A stretch of DNA of 64,000 nucleotides. Source: Streptomyces acidiscabies (GTDB lineage: Bacteria > Actinomycetota > Actinomycetes > Streptomycetales > Streptomycetaceae). The notes beneath the pieces were generated by a model. The model had not been told where the DNA came from and made no database searches. It saw only the letters and a list, made by a program, of their open reading frames with translations. Position 1 is the stretch's first letter. Every line of letters starts with the position of its first letter. Location: assembly GCF_020010905.1 (NCBI RefSeq), contig NZ_JAGJBY010000002.1, positions 4,526,001-4,590,000 of the forward strand, written 5' to 3'. Position numbers and translations under genes: made by a program. This document shows positions 33,995 through 42,729 of this stretch, piece after piece.

Positions 33995-35122
33995 ATGGAC
34001 AACAGCTCTGCTGACGCCGGCCCGCGGGGCGACATGAACAGTTCAGGCGAGCGGCAGACGCAGCCGAAAGTCGTACAGGCCGCGGACAGGTCGCGATCCT
34101 CCGGTACTCGACGCGTGACGATCCAGGACGTGGCGAAGGACGCGCGCGTCTCGATCTCCGCCGTGTCGAAGGTTCTCCGCGACGCCTATGGCGTCAGCCC
34201 CGAGATGCGGGCCAAGGTCACCGAGGCCATCGAACGGCTGGGATACCGCCCCCAAGCAGGTGCGCGCGCCATGCGCGGCCGCTCCTACACCGTCGGCGTG
34301 ATGCTCGCGGCGCTCTCGCACCCCTTCCAGCCGGAGATCGTCGAAGGCATCACGGACGAGCTGGAGCCCGGCCCGTACCAGGAGATCCTGATCACCGGGG
34401 GGCTCGCCGCCCCGCGCCAGCAGCGAAGCATCGAGGCCCTGGCGGACCGGCAGGTCGACGGACTTGTGATCATCACGCCGGAGATCGGCACGGACTGGCT
34501 GGAGCAGCTCGGCGCGGAGCTTCCGGCCGTGGTGGTGGCGCGACACGGTGGTGCCGTCCACTTCGACACCGTTGTCGACGACGACCGCGGCGGCGCCCGG
34601 CTCATGGTGGACCACCTGGTGGGCCTGGGGCACCGGAGCATCGTGCACACCAGCCATCCCACGGGGAGCCTGGAGAGGCCCTTCGTCCTCTCGCACACGG
34701 CACGCCGTGACGGCTACGTGGCCGCCATGAAACGGCATGGCCTGGAACCGGACGTCATCGAGACCTCCTATACGGAAGAGGGCGGATTTCTGGCGGCGGT
34801 AGAGGCCCTCGACCGGCCGAGTCCGCCGACCGCGATCTTCGCGGGGGCCGACATCGCGGCCGTCGGTGTCCTGCGGGCGGCGGAGGAGCGCGGCCTGCGG
34901 GTTCCCGAGGACCTCACCGTGACGGGCTACGACAACATCAACGCCTCGGCGATCGGCCGGGTCGCCCTCACCACGATCGACCAGTCCGGCCACCTGACCG
35001 GCCAGATGAGCGCCCGGCTGCTGCTGGAGCGGCTGACTGGCCGCACTCGGCCGGTTCACTACGTCGTGGCGCCACGCCTGGTCGTGCGTGCCACCAGCGC
35101 GGTGCCCTCGCGGCGCAGGTGA
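33995..35122 (+). CDS. LacI-family transcriptional regulator of the rhamnoside locus
   Basis: 375 residues. The DNA-binding head is unusually far in, at residues 41-95 (VTIQDVAKDARVSISAVSKV, hinge RLGYRPQAGARAMRG), behind a polar extension; starting at Met14 would shorten this. The periplasmic-binding-like sensor domain follows (YTVGVMLAALSHPFQPEIVE; DGLVIITPEIGTDW; IFAGADIAAVGVLRAAEERG; VTGYDNI). It lies between two divergent operons that carry near-identical AACGTT-centred operators, so it is the natural repressor of both. The inducer is probably rhamnose or a rhamnosyl oligomer. It begins 217 bases from the rhamnosidase start. Confidence 0.88.
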   Translation: MDNSSADAGPRGDMNSSGERQTQPKVVQAADRSRSSGTRRVTIQDVAKDARVSISAVSKVLRDAYGVSPEMRAKVTEAIERLGYRPQAGARAMRGRSYTVGVMLAALSHPFQPEIVEGITDELEPGPYQEILITGGLAAPRQQRSIEALADRQVDGLVIITPEIGTDWLEQLGAELPAVVVARHGGAVHFDTVVDDDRGGARLMVDHLVGLGHRSIVHTSHPTGSLERPFVLSHTARRDGYVAAMKRHGLEPDVIETSYTEEGGFLAAVEALDRPSPPTAIFAGADIAAVGVLRAAEERGLRVPEDLTVTGYDNINASAIGRVALTTIDQSGHLTGQMSARLLLERLTGRTRPVHYVVAPRLVVRATSAVPSRRR

Positions 35123-35150
35123 GGGCCATGGACGCAGGACGCGGGGCGTT

Positions 35151-35166
35151 GTGTGCAACGGTGCAC
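35151..35166. promoter_or_regulatory. Third, partial LacI-type operator
   Basis: GTGTGCAACGGTGCAC shares its first ten bases with the operator at 33869 and is itself partly palindromic (GTGC...GCAC). It lies 29 bases after the LacI stop and 218 bases before the main operator of the ABC operon, as expected for an auxiliary site. Confidence 0.4.
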
Positions 35167-35351
35167 TGCCTGTCTTGAACGGGTGGTGAAGGGCCGGTGT
35201 CATGCCGAACGCCGGCCGGTGTGCCGACAGCCGAGGCTCGGTCGGCCCGGAAGAGGTAATGGCACGTCAGATGGGTGGCCGGCGGTTAATCTGAAAGACG
35301 AGGCTACGGGCGCGTTGCGGAACTGTTACCTGAGAGGGTCCGTGCGTTCCC

Positions 35352-35380
35352 TTGACTGATTCTCGCGCCCTCCGTACGTT
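35352..35380 (+). promoter_or_regulatory. Promoter of the ABC transporter operon
   Basis: TTGACT (35352-35357), a 17-base spacer, then TACGTT (35375-35380). The operator begins three bases after the -10. The layout mirrors the rhamnosidase promoter. Confidence 0.65.
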
Positions 35381-35383
35381 GCG

Positions 35384-35401
35384 ACGTAGAACGTTGTACA
35401 C
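35384..35401. promoter_or_regulatory. LacI-type operator of the ABC transporter operon
   Basis: ACGTAGAACGTTGTACAC, an imperfect palindrome around AACGTT. It matches the reverse complement of 33869-33886 at 16 of 18 positions and covers the expected transcription start. Confidence 0.75.
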
Positions 35402-35505
35402 ATCACTTCGTCCGGTTCGCGCTCCTTCTTCTGGGCGCCCGCGACATCTCTCCTCCGGCCGGCAGCTGCCAGGGCCGCACTTCCTTCGCATCCCAAGGAG
35501 TCCCG

Positions 35506-37035
35506 ATGCGGCGCACCACTCGATCCGCTCTCGCAGTGACCACGACCATGAGCCTTGCCGGTCTCGCAGCCCTCACCGGCTGCACCAACGCGGGCACCAC
35601 CTCCGGGGGCCAGGGCGGGGCCAGGACCACGCTCACTCTCGGCATGACGCAGGACATCCAGGGCTGGGACCCGACGGGCCAGCCCTCCTACCAGGGCTGG
35701 GCGGCGTCGGCGGTGTACGACGGCCTCATGCGCTGTGGCGTGAACGGTCAGCCGGAACCGGATGTGGCGACGTCGTGGTCGTTCGCGCCGAACAACATGG
35801 GCGTCACGGCCCGTCTGCGGTCGGGGATGAAGTTCTCGGACGGCAGCCCGGTCGACGCGGCCGCGGTCAAGGCGAACTTCGAGTACGCGAAGAAGCACGG
35901 CGGCAGCGCCGCCCGCTTCGCGGACATGAAGGTCACCACACCCGACAAGTCGACCGTGAAGATCACCCTGTCGAAGCCGAACCCCCTGCTCACCGCGCGG
36001 TTGTGCGAGGTGCGCCTGGGCAGCCCCGAGTTCCTCGCGAGCGGCCGGACGAACAAGGCGCCGGTCGGCTCGGGCCCGTACACGCTGGATGCGTCGGCGA
36101 CGACCGCCGGTTCGGTGTACGCCTTCACCAAGAACGACGCGTACTGGGATTCCAAGCGCTTCCCGTACAAGAAGCTCGTCATCAAGGTGATCACCAGCGA
36201 GACGGCGGCGATCAACGCGCTCAAGACCGGGCAGATCGACGGCTCGCTCATCACGCAGGCGACCTACAGCCAGGCCGAGGCGGCCGGGCTGAAGGTCCAG
36301 TGGCAGAAGAGCGAGGTCACCCGTCTGCTGATCACGGACCACCTGGGCAAGCAGGTCCCGGCGCTGGGGAAGGTGGACGTGCGCCGGGCGATGAACAGGG
36401 TGTTCGACAAGGACGCCATCGCCAAGAACCTCTACCGCGGCCTGGCCTCCCCGACCGCGCAGATCTTCCGTGCCGGCACCGAGGCTCGTATCGATGACCT
36501 CAAGGATCCCTACCCCTACGACGTGACCGCCGCGAAGGCGCTCATGGCGAAGGCGGGATACGCCAACGGATTCACCTTGGAGATGCCCTACTTGCAGGGC
36601 CAGGGCCTCGACGCGCTGATGCCGGTGGTCAAGCAACAGCTGGGGCTGATCAACATCAAGGTCAAGCAGGTGACCCTGTCCGGGCCGAACGCCATCGGGG
36701 ATCTGCTCAGCGGCAAGTACCCGGTGCCCATGTGGGCGCTCGGGAACTACGCAGACTCCCGGCAGGACATCTCCGACTACGTCCTGCCGGACGGCATCTG
36801 GAACGTCAAGCACCAGCAGGACGCAACGGTGAACGAGCTCTGGAAGAAGATCGCCGGCGAGACCTCGGAGCAGTCCGCCAAGGATCAGCAGGCCCTCAAC
36901 CGGTATGTCATCGACCAGGCATGGTTCGTGCCCATGGTGGACACGGGCACGATCTACGCCTCCAACCCCAAGGTCAAGATCAACGAGTCGACCGACCCTT
37001 CCGGCCTGCACCCGCAGCTCTGGGACTTCCAGTAG
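35506..37035 (+). CDS. ABC transporter substrate-binding lipoprotein, family 5
   Basis: 509 residues. The lipoprotein leader ends with lipobox LTGC at Cys26. The SBP_bac_5 fold is evident from VYDGLMRCGVNGQPEPDVAT, LRSGMKFSDGSPVDAAAVKA and VRRAMNRVFDKDAIAKNLYR. Most relatives bind peptides or nickel, but several actinobacterial members carry plant oligosaccharides. Given the GH78/GH43 operon under the same operator, a rhamnogalacturonan or rhamnoside ligand is more likely than peptides. That is inference from context. It is the first gene of a five-gene operon, about 105 bases after the operator. It acts on the outer face of the membrane. Confidence 0.88.
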   Translation: MRRTTRSALAVTTTMSLAGLAALTGCTNAGTTSGGQGGARTTLTLGMTQDIQGWDPTGQPSYQGWAASAVYDGLMRCGVNGQPEPDVATSWSFAPNNMGVTARLRSGMKFSDGSPVDAAAVKANFEYAKKHGGSAARFADMKVTTPDKSTVKITLSKPNPLLTARLCEVRLGSPEFLASGRTNKAPVGSGPYTLDASATTAGSVYAFTKNDAYWDSKRFPYKKLVIKVITSETAAINALKTGQIDGSLITQATYSQAEAAGLKVQWQKSEVTRLLITDHLGKQVPALGKVDVRRAMNRVFDKDAIAKNLYRGLASPTAQIFRAGTEARIDDLKDPYPYDVTAAKALMAKAGYANGFTLEMPYLQGQGLDALMPVVKQQLGLINIKVKQVTLSGPNAIGDLLSGKYPVPMWALGNYADSRQDISDYVLPDGIWNVKHQQDATVNELWKKIAGETSEQSAKDQQALNRYVIDQAWFVPMVDTGTIYASNPKVKINESTDPSGLHPQLWDFQ

Positions 37036-37066
37036 CCCCTGCTGGCATGAGCGATTGGAGCCACGG

Positions 37067-38008
37067 GTGTTGGTATCTGTACTGAGGAAGCTGATACGCG
37101 CAGTGGCCGTACTGCTGCTGGTCAGCTTCGCGACCTTCACACTGATGTACGGCAACGGTCCGGGCATCGCCCGGGCCGTGCTGGGCACACAAGCCACCGA
37201 TGCCACCGTCCGGGCCGAGGTGGTCGAGCTCGGCCTGGACAGACCGCTTCTCGTGCAGTACGGGGACTGGCTCAAAGGAGTCGTCACCGGCGACTTCGGG
37301 GACTCCTTCTTCACGGGGCAGTCCGTCTCGTCGGCCCTGTCGTCCCGGGTACCGGTAACACTCACCCTGATCGTGCTCACTATGCTGCTGACGGTGGTGG
37401 CGAGTGTCCTGATCGGTGTCGCCGCCGCCGTCCGCGGCGGGTGGATCGACCGGGTGGTGCAGTTCCTGTCGGTCGTGGGAGCCGCCGTACCGCCCTTCAT
37501 CGTCGCGATCGGCCTGGTCTTCGCCTTCGCGGTCTCCGTCAGGGCTTTCCCTGCCACTGGGTACGTCTCACCGGACCAGAGCCCCACCGGATGGATCGGA
37601 TCGGTCACGCTTCCGGTGCTCGCCCTTCTCGCGGGAGCCATCGCCAACTCCGCCGCGCAGTTCCGCGGAGCGATTCTCGACACCCTCTCCCAGGACTTCG
37701 TCCGCACCCTGCGGGCGCGCGGGATTCCGGAGTCCAAGGTGGTCTTCCGCCACGTGCTGCGCAACGCCGCGGGTCCCGGTCTGACCGTCCTGAGCCTGCA
37801 GACTCTCGGGCTCATCGGCGGCGCCGTCTTCATCGAGCAGGTGTTCGCGCTGCCGGGCCTGGGCGAGTTGAGCAACGGCTCCGCCCAACGAGGCGACGTT
37901 CCCATGGTGATGGGGTGCGTGCTGGTGACGATCGTGATCGTGCTCGTCGTGAACCTGCTGGGTGACCTGGTGACGGCGGCGGTCAACCCGAAAGCGAGGA
38001 CGCGATGA
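37067..38008 (+). CDS. ABC transporter permease, DppB type
   Basis: 313 residues with six predicted membrane helices; the first is LIRAVAVLLLVSFATFTLMY. The family loop QFRGAILDTLSQDFVRTLRARGIPESKVVFRHVLRNA is the EAA-type coupling motif that contacts the ATPases. The segment ELGLDRPLLVQYGDWLKGVV is typical of DppB/OppB N-terminal loops. The GTG at 37067 is chosen because GGAG lies six bases upstream; it starts 31 bases after the binding protein. The stop overlaps the ATG of the next gene (ATGA), so translation is coupled. Confidence 0.88.
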   Translation: MLVSVLRKLIRAVAVLLLVSFATFTLMYGNGPGIARAVLGTQATDATVRAEVVELGLDRPLLVQYGDWLKGVVTGDFGDSFFTGQSVSSALSSRVPVTLTLIVLTMLLTVVASVLIGVAAAVRGGWIDRVVQFLSVVGAAVPPFIVAIGLVFAFAVSVRAFPATGYVSPDQSPTGWIGSVTLPVLALLAGAIANSAAQFRGAILDTLSQDFVRTLRARGIPESKVVFRHVLRNAAGPGLTVLSLQTLGLIGGAVFIEQVFALPGLGELSNGSAQRGDVPMVMGCVLVTIVIVLVVNLLGDLVTAAVNPKARTR

Positions 38009-39780
38009 CCACGACTCCCACCCTGGAGCCGTCCGGTCTGGGGCAGCCGGCCACCAAGGGACGCTCACTTCTGCGGCGGCTGCTGACCCACCCGCAGGCC
38101 GTCCTCTGCGTCGTCTTCCTCCTCTTCGTGGTGTTCCTGGGTCTGTCCAGCTCCTGGCTGGCCCCCCACGGGCAGAACGTGACCGACCTCAGCGCGGTGG
38201 ACGCCTCCCCGTTCTCCTCCGGTCACCTCCTCGGAGCGGACTCGACCGGACGGGACATCCTGTCGCGGCTGATGTACGGCACCAGGCAGACGATGATCGC
38301 CTGCCTGGTGGTGCTCGCCGTATCCCTGGTGACCGGCGTGACCAGCGGCCTCGCCGCAGGCTTCTACCGGGGCAGGACCGACGCGGTGTCGAGCTGGTTC
38401 TCCGACGTGGTCATGTCGATGCCGGGCATCGTGCTGATCATCGCGCTGTACGCCCGCACCGGGTCGAACATCGTCGCCACCATGGCCGCCTACGGGCTCA
38501 TCGTCGCACCCACGTACTTCCGCCTGGTCAGGTCCGTCGTCCTCGGGGTCCGCGGCGAACTCTACGTGGACGCGGCCAAGGTGGTCGGACTCTCCGACCT
38601 GCGGATCGTCGGACGCCATGTGCTGTGGGCCGTACGCGCGCCGATCATCGTCCAGAGCTCGTTCGTCCTTGCCTCGGCGATCAGCATCGAGGCCGGTATG
38701 GGCTTCATCGGCCTGAGCGACCCGGACAAGGCGTCCTGGGGCGGGGTGCTCCAGGAGGCGTTCGGCAACATCTACAACAACAGGCCCGGCGTGCTCTGGC
38801 CCGCCCTCCTCATCACCTTGACCGTCCTGGCGCTCGTCCTGCTCGGCAACGCACTGCGCGACATCCTCCAGTCGTCGGCGCACAGCCGGACGCTGTCCCC
38901 GCGGCGGCGTCGCGGACTCGTCCGGCGGGCGCGGGAAGAGCGTGGGCGGGCGGCCTCGGAAGGGGCGGCTGCTCCCGCCGTCGAGGCGGTGCTGTCGGTC
39001 CGCGGTCTGCGCATCGGCTATCCGGACGGCGAGGACGGGGTGCGCGAGGTCGTGCACGGCGTCGACCTCGACGTACGGCGCGGCGAGATCCACGGCCTGG
39101 TCGGCGAATCCGGCTCGGGCAAGTCTCAGATCGCGTTCTCGGTCCTGGGCATCCTGCCCCGCGAGGCGGTCGTCCTCGGCGGCAGCGTCCTCCTGGACGG
39201 TCAGGACCTGCTGGCCGACGAACGGAGGCTGCGCGAGGCCCGGGGCCGGCGCATCGCCTACATTCCACAGGAACCCATGTCGAACCTCGACCCCTGCTTC
39301 ACCGTCGGCGCGCAGCTTACGCACGGCCTGCGCGCGGTCAAGAAGATCTCGACACGGGAAGCGGAACGGGAACTGCTGAAGCTGCTGGCGCGCGTCGGCA
39401 TCAAGAACCCGGACCGGGTCTTCGGGCAGTATCCGCACGAGATCTCCGGCGGCATGGCGCAGCGTGTGCTCATCTGCGGCGCGGTGGCCTCCGACCCCGA
39501 CGTGATCGTGGCGGACGAACCGACCACCGCCCTGGACGTGACCGTGCAGGCCGATGTCCTGGACCTGCTGCGTGAGCTGCGCGACGAACGGGGACTGGCC
39601 GTCGTCCTCGTGACCCACAACCTGGGCGTCGTCGCGGACATCTGCGACACGGTCAGCGTGATGCGGGACGGTCACATCGTGGAGCGCCAGGACGTGGACG
39701 GGCTGTTCGAGTGCCCGGCGGAGGCGTACACGCGGGAACTGCTCTCCTCGGCACGCCGTGTCGAGATCGCGGAGGTGTGA
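38005..39780 (+). CDS. Fused ABC permease (DppC) and ATPase (DppD) protein
   Basis: 591 residues joining two subunits that are usually separate. Residues 1-300 are a DppC permease: helix AVLCVVFLLFVVFLGLSSSW, GADSTGRDILSRLMYGTRQT, and the EAA loop DAAKVVGLSDLRIVGRHVLW. After a charged linker (SPRRRRGLVRRAREERGRAA) an ATPase begins at about residue 330. Its Walker A is GESGSGKS near 367, Q-loop YIPQEPMSNLDP, signature HEISGGMAQRVLICGAVAS, Walker B VIVADEPTTALD, and switch HN in VTHNLG. The fusion has no frame break and both halves are complete. It pairs with the DppB-like permease and the second ATPase. Confidence 0.88.
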   Translation: MTTTPTLEPSGLGQPATKGRSLLRRLLTHPQAVLCVVFLLFVVFLGLSSSWLAPHGQNVTDLSAVDASPFSSGHLLGADSTGRDILSRLMYGTRQTMIACLVVLAVSLVTGVTSGLAAGFYRGRTDAVSSWFSDVVMSMPGIVLIIALYARTGSNIVATMAAYGLIVAPTYFRLVRSVVLGVRGELYVDAAKVVGLSDLRIVGRHVLWAVRAPIIVQSSFVLASAISIEAGMGFIGLSDPDKASWGGVLQEAFGNIYNNRPGVLWPALLITLTVLALVLLGNALRDILQSSAHSRTLSPRRRRGLVRRAREERGRAASEGAAAPAVEAVLSVRGLRIGYPDGEDGVREVVHGVDLDVRRGEIHGLVGESGSGKSQIAFSVLGILPREAVVLGGSVLLDGQDLLADERRLREARGRRIAYIPQEPMSNLDPCFTVGAQLTHGLRAVKKISTREAERELLKLLARVGIKNPDRVFGQYPHEISGGMAQRVLICGAVASDPDVIVADEPTTALDVTVQADVLDLLRELRDERGLAVVLVTHNLGVVADICDTVSVMRDGHIVERQDVDGLFECPAEAYTRELLSSARRVEIAEV

Positions 39781-39781
39781 A

Positions 39782-40639
39782 GTGGCGGAGCCGGTACTGA
39801 CGGAGCCGGTCCTGAAGGTCGACAACCTCATCGTCCGTTACGGCGGACGGCGGGGCACCGGAGCCACGGTGATCGACGATGTCTCCTTCCACCTGAGTCC
39901 CGGGGAGACCCTGAGCCTGGTCGGCGAGTCGGGGTCGGGCAAGACGACCATCGGCCGCGCGGTCCTCGGGCTCGCACCGGTCACGGCCGGCACGATCACC
40001 TTCCGGGGCCAGACCGTCAGCAACATCTCCCGGGCTCGCCGGCGCGAAGTCGCCCGAGACCTCCAGGTCATCTTCCAGGACCCGTACTCCTCGCTGAACC
40101 CGTCGATGACGGTCGAGAGCATCCTCGTCGAACCGCTTGTCGCGGCCGGCATGGCAGGCGGCCGGGCACGTGTGCGGGACCTGCTGGACGCCGTGGGCCT
40201 CCCGGCCGACTCCGGCGACAGGTATCCGCGCGAGTTCTCCGGCGGCCAACGGCAGCGCGTCGCCATCGCCCGCGCCCTCGCCCTTCAGCCGTCGGTCATC
40301 ATCTGCGACGAACCCACCAGCGCCCTCGACGTCACCACCCAGGCACGCGTCCTCACCCTCCTGAAGGACATCCAGCGGGAGACGAGCGTGGCCTACCTGT
40401 TCATCAGCCACGACCTCGGCGTCGTGAACGAGGTGAGCGACCGCATCGCCGTCCTCCACCAGGGCCGCATCGTCGAGATGGGCAAGGCCCACGACGTAGC
40501 GGCCGACCCGCAGCACCCGTACACCCGCAAGCTGCAGACGGCGGCGCCGGTGGCGGATCCGAAGAAGCAGCGTCTGCGCCGCGCAAGGCGGTTGCAGGCA
40601 GACACCGCGGAGCTTTCCGACCTCAAGGGGACCTCGTGA
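39782..40639 (+). CDS. ABC transporter ATPase, DppF/OppF type
   Basis: 285 residues. Walker A GESGSGKTT is near residue 50, the Q-loop FQDPYSSLNPSM follows, the signature is SGGQRQRVAIARALALQP, Walker B is VIICDEPTSALD and the switch His is in FISHDLGVV. The C-terminus HPYTRKLQTAAPV is the usual oligopeptide-type ATPase tail. It drives import together with the ATPase half of the preceding fusion protein. The GTG at 39782 is preceded by GGAGGTG and starts one base after the upstream stop. Its own stop overlaps the next start (GTGA). Confidence 0.9.
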   Translation: MAEPVLTEPVLKVDNLIVRYGGRRGTGATVIDDVSFHLSPGETLSLVGESGSGKTTIGRAVLGLAPVTAGTITFRGQTVSNISRARRREVARDLQVIFQDPYSSLNPSMTVESILVEPLVAAGMAGGRARVRDLLDAVGLPADSGDRYPREFSGGQRQRVAIARALALQPSVIICDEPTSALDVTTQARVLTLLKDIQRETSVAYLFISHDLGVVNEVSDRIAVLHQGRIVEMGKAHDVAADPQHPYTRKLQTAAPVADPKKQRLRRARRLQADTAELSDLKGTS

Positions 40640-42729
40640 ACACACAGGGAGCAAACGCCGGCGAGAGGCCCGAGCCGGCCCAGGACAACACGCTGACGAG
40701 GCGCCGCTTCGTCCGCAACACGACGGTCGGTGCCGTGATGGTCCTCGGAACATCGGCGATATCGGTCCCCGGCGCATCGGGCGCGTCCCGCCCGCAGTGC
40801 GCGGCACTCGTCGGCGGCGGACCGATGTGGGTCACCCCGGGCTGCGACGACCCGACGTACGACCGACCCGTGATCGACAGCGAGAGCGAGCTGACCTCAC
40901 CGGTACCGCACCGCAAGGTCTCGGGCCACTTCGACGGCACCGACAAGAAGTTCAATCTGTACCTGCCGCCGAAGGGGCAGTGGCAGAGCCGCTTCTTCCA
41001 CAAGGTGTACCCGCTGACGGACGAGAACGCCGTCGACCAGGACATCGCCTTCGGCGTCGACAGCGGCGCCTACGTCGTACAGACCAACGGCGGCACCGGA
41101 TACCGTGCGGACGCCGCCGCGGCCAAGTTCTCCCGCACGTACGCGGCGAAGTACTACGGCTCGTCGAAAAAGATCCACGGCTACATCTGGGGCGGCAGCG
41201 GCGGCTCGTACCAGACCATCGGCGCCATCGAGAACACCGAGGGCGTGTGGGACGGCGCGGTGCCCTTCATCCCCGGCACGCCGTACTCCGTCCCGAGCAG
41301 TTTCACCGTCCGGGCCCTGGCACGGCTCGTGCTGCGGGACAAGGCGCCCCGGATCGCCGACGCGGTGCGGCCCGGCGGCAGCGGCAAGCCCTTCGAGGGG
41401 CTCAACGGCGTGGAACGGGCCATGCTGCGCGAGACCACGGAGTTCGGCGTTCCCCTGCGTGCGTGGGAGGACTCCGCCTACGTACTCGGGCTGTCGGCGC
41501 CGGACGGGCTTCTCGGATTCACGGCCGTGCTGCGCGCCATGGACCCGGCCTACGCCGACGACTTCTGGAGCAAGCCGGGCTACCTCGGTACCGAGAAGTC
41601 AGCTCTCGGCGACATCGTCCGTGGCGCCCGGATCGACCTGCTGACCACGGTCCAGAAGGTCGACCGGGACGCTGGGAACACGCCCACGAGCCTGGTTCTC
41701 GCCGCTGCCCCGGTGCAGGTGGACACGACGGGACTCGACTTCACCGTGGTCGGCGGCGACGGTACGACGGTCATCGGGACGCTGCAGGCTTCCCTCGACC
41801 CGGCGACGCGCGTCGTCACCCTCGCGAGCGGCAACGACCCCAAGACACTCGCTGCCCTCGACGCCGGGGTCGGGCTGCGCCTCGACAACAAGTGGACCAT
41901 TGCCTTTCGTGCCTACCACCGCTACCAGGTCCCGACACGCCCCGGCTTCTACGCGTGGGACCAGTACCGGGGCCCCGACGGAGAGCCGCTGTATCCGCAG
42001 CGCGCCCTTCAGGTGGGCCCCCTCATCTCCAAGTCCACCAGTGGCGGCGGCACCCACACCGGCAAGATCACCGGCAAGGTCATCGTGGTGGGCAACCTCG
42101 TCGACACCGACGCCGACCCCTGGCCCGGCGACTGGTACCGCGCCCGGGTGAGGGAAGCCCTGGGCGGGCGTTACGAGGACGCCTTCCGCCTGTGGTACAA
42201 CGACAACGCCGACCACCTCGAAGGCCCGGTCACCGGCGCCCGTGCGGCCCGGCTCGTCGAGTTCACCGGCATCCTGCAACAGGCGCTGCGCGATGTGAGC
42301 GCCTGGGTGGAGAAGGGCGTGAAACCCGCGCGCACGACGTCGTACGACGTGACCGGCAGCCAGATTTCGGTGCCGGAGCACGCCGCAGACCGCCGCGGAA
42401 TCCAGCCCGTCGTCGATCTCACCGTCGACGGCACCGACCGGATCGAGGTGCGGGCCGGCACGCCCGTCACCTTCAAGGCCCGCATCGAGGTTCCGCCCGG
42501 CGCCGGCCGCGTCGTGCACACCGAGTGGGACTTCGCCGGCACCGGCGACTTCGCGGCGAAGCCGTTCGGACCGCCCCGCGCAACCGTCGAGATCCGACAG
42601 ACCTTCACCTACCCCGAGCCGGGCACGTACCTCCCCGTGCTCAGGGCGACGGCACAGCGAGAAGGCGACACGGCGACCCCCTTCGCTCAGGTGGGGAATA
42701 TCGGCAGGGCACGTGTCGTGGTCCGCTGA
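40636..42729 (+). CDS. Tat-exported alpha/beta-hydrolase with C-terminal PKD-like domain, function unknown
   Basis: 697 residues. A twin-arginine leader (LTRRRFVRNTTVGAVMVLGT) precedes a hydrolase-like region (KKFNLYLPPKGQWQSRFFHK). The nucleophile elbow is HGYIWGGSGGSYQTIGAIEN at about residue 185. A middle insertion (QVDTTGLDFTVVGGDGTTV) separates this from a distal half with VIVVGNLVDTDADPWPGDWY and RLWYNDNADHLEGPV, which may supply the acid and His. The last 110 residues look like a PKD/Ig domain (GRVVHTEWDFAGTGDF). Its GTG overlaps the ATPase stop, so it is part of the importer operon. It could remove acyl or phenolic esters from the oligosaccharides before uptake; this is inference from position. 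Confidence 0.7.
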   Translation: MNTQGANAGERPEPAQDNTLTRRRFVRNTTVGAVMVLGTSAISVPGASGASRPQCAALVGGGPMWVTPGCDDPTYDRPVIDSESELTSPVPHRKVSGHFDGTDKKFNLYLPPKGQWQSRFFHKVYPLTDENAVDQDIAFGVDSGAYVVQTNGGTGYRADAAAAKFSRTYAAKYYGSSKKIHGYIWGGSGGSYQTIGAIENTEGVWDGAVPFIPGTPYSVPSSFTVRALARLVLRDKAPRIADAVRPGGSGKPFEGLNGVERAMLRETTEFGVPLRAWEDSAYVLGLSAPDGLLGFTAVLRAMDPAYADDFWSKPGYLGTEKSALGDIVRGARIDLLTTVQKVDRDAGNTPTSLVLAAAPVQVDTTGLDFTVVGGDGTTVIGTLQASLDPATRVVTLASGNDPKTLAALDAGVGLRLDNKWTIAFRAYHRYQVPTRPGFYAWDQYRGPDGEPLYPQRALQVGPLISKSTSGGGTHTGKITGKVIVVGNLVDTDADPWPGDWYRARVREALGGRYEDAFRLWYNDNADHLEGPVTGARAARLVEFTGILQQALRDVSAWVEKGVKPARTTSYDVTGSQISVPEHAADRRGIQPVVDLTVDGTDRIEVRAGTPVTFKARIEVPPGAGRVVHTEWDFAGTGDFAAKPFGPPRATVEIRQTFTYPEPGTYLPVLRATAQREGDTATPFAQVGNIGRARVVVR

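Noticed and set aside
35326..37986. A long minus-strand open frame opposite the binding protein and permease genes
   Set aside because: Antisense shadow; the plus-strand lipobox, SBP and permease motifs are clear and have ribosome sites.
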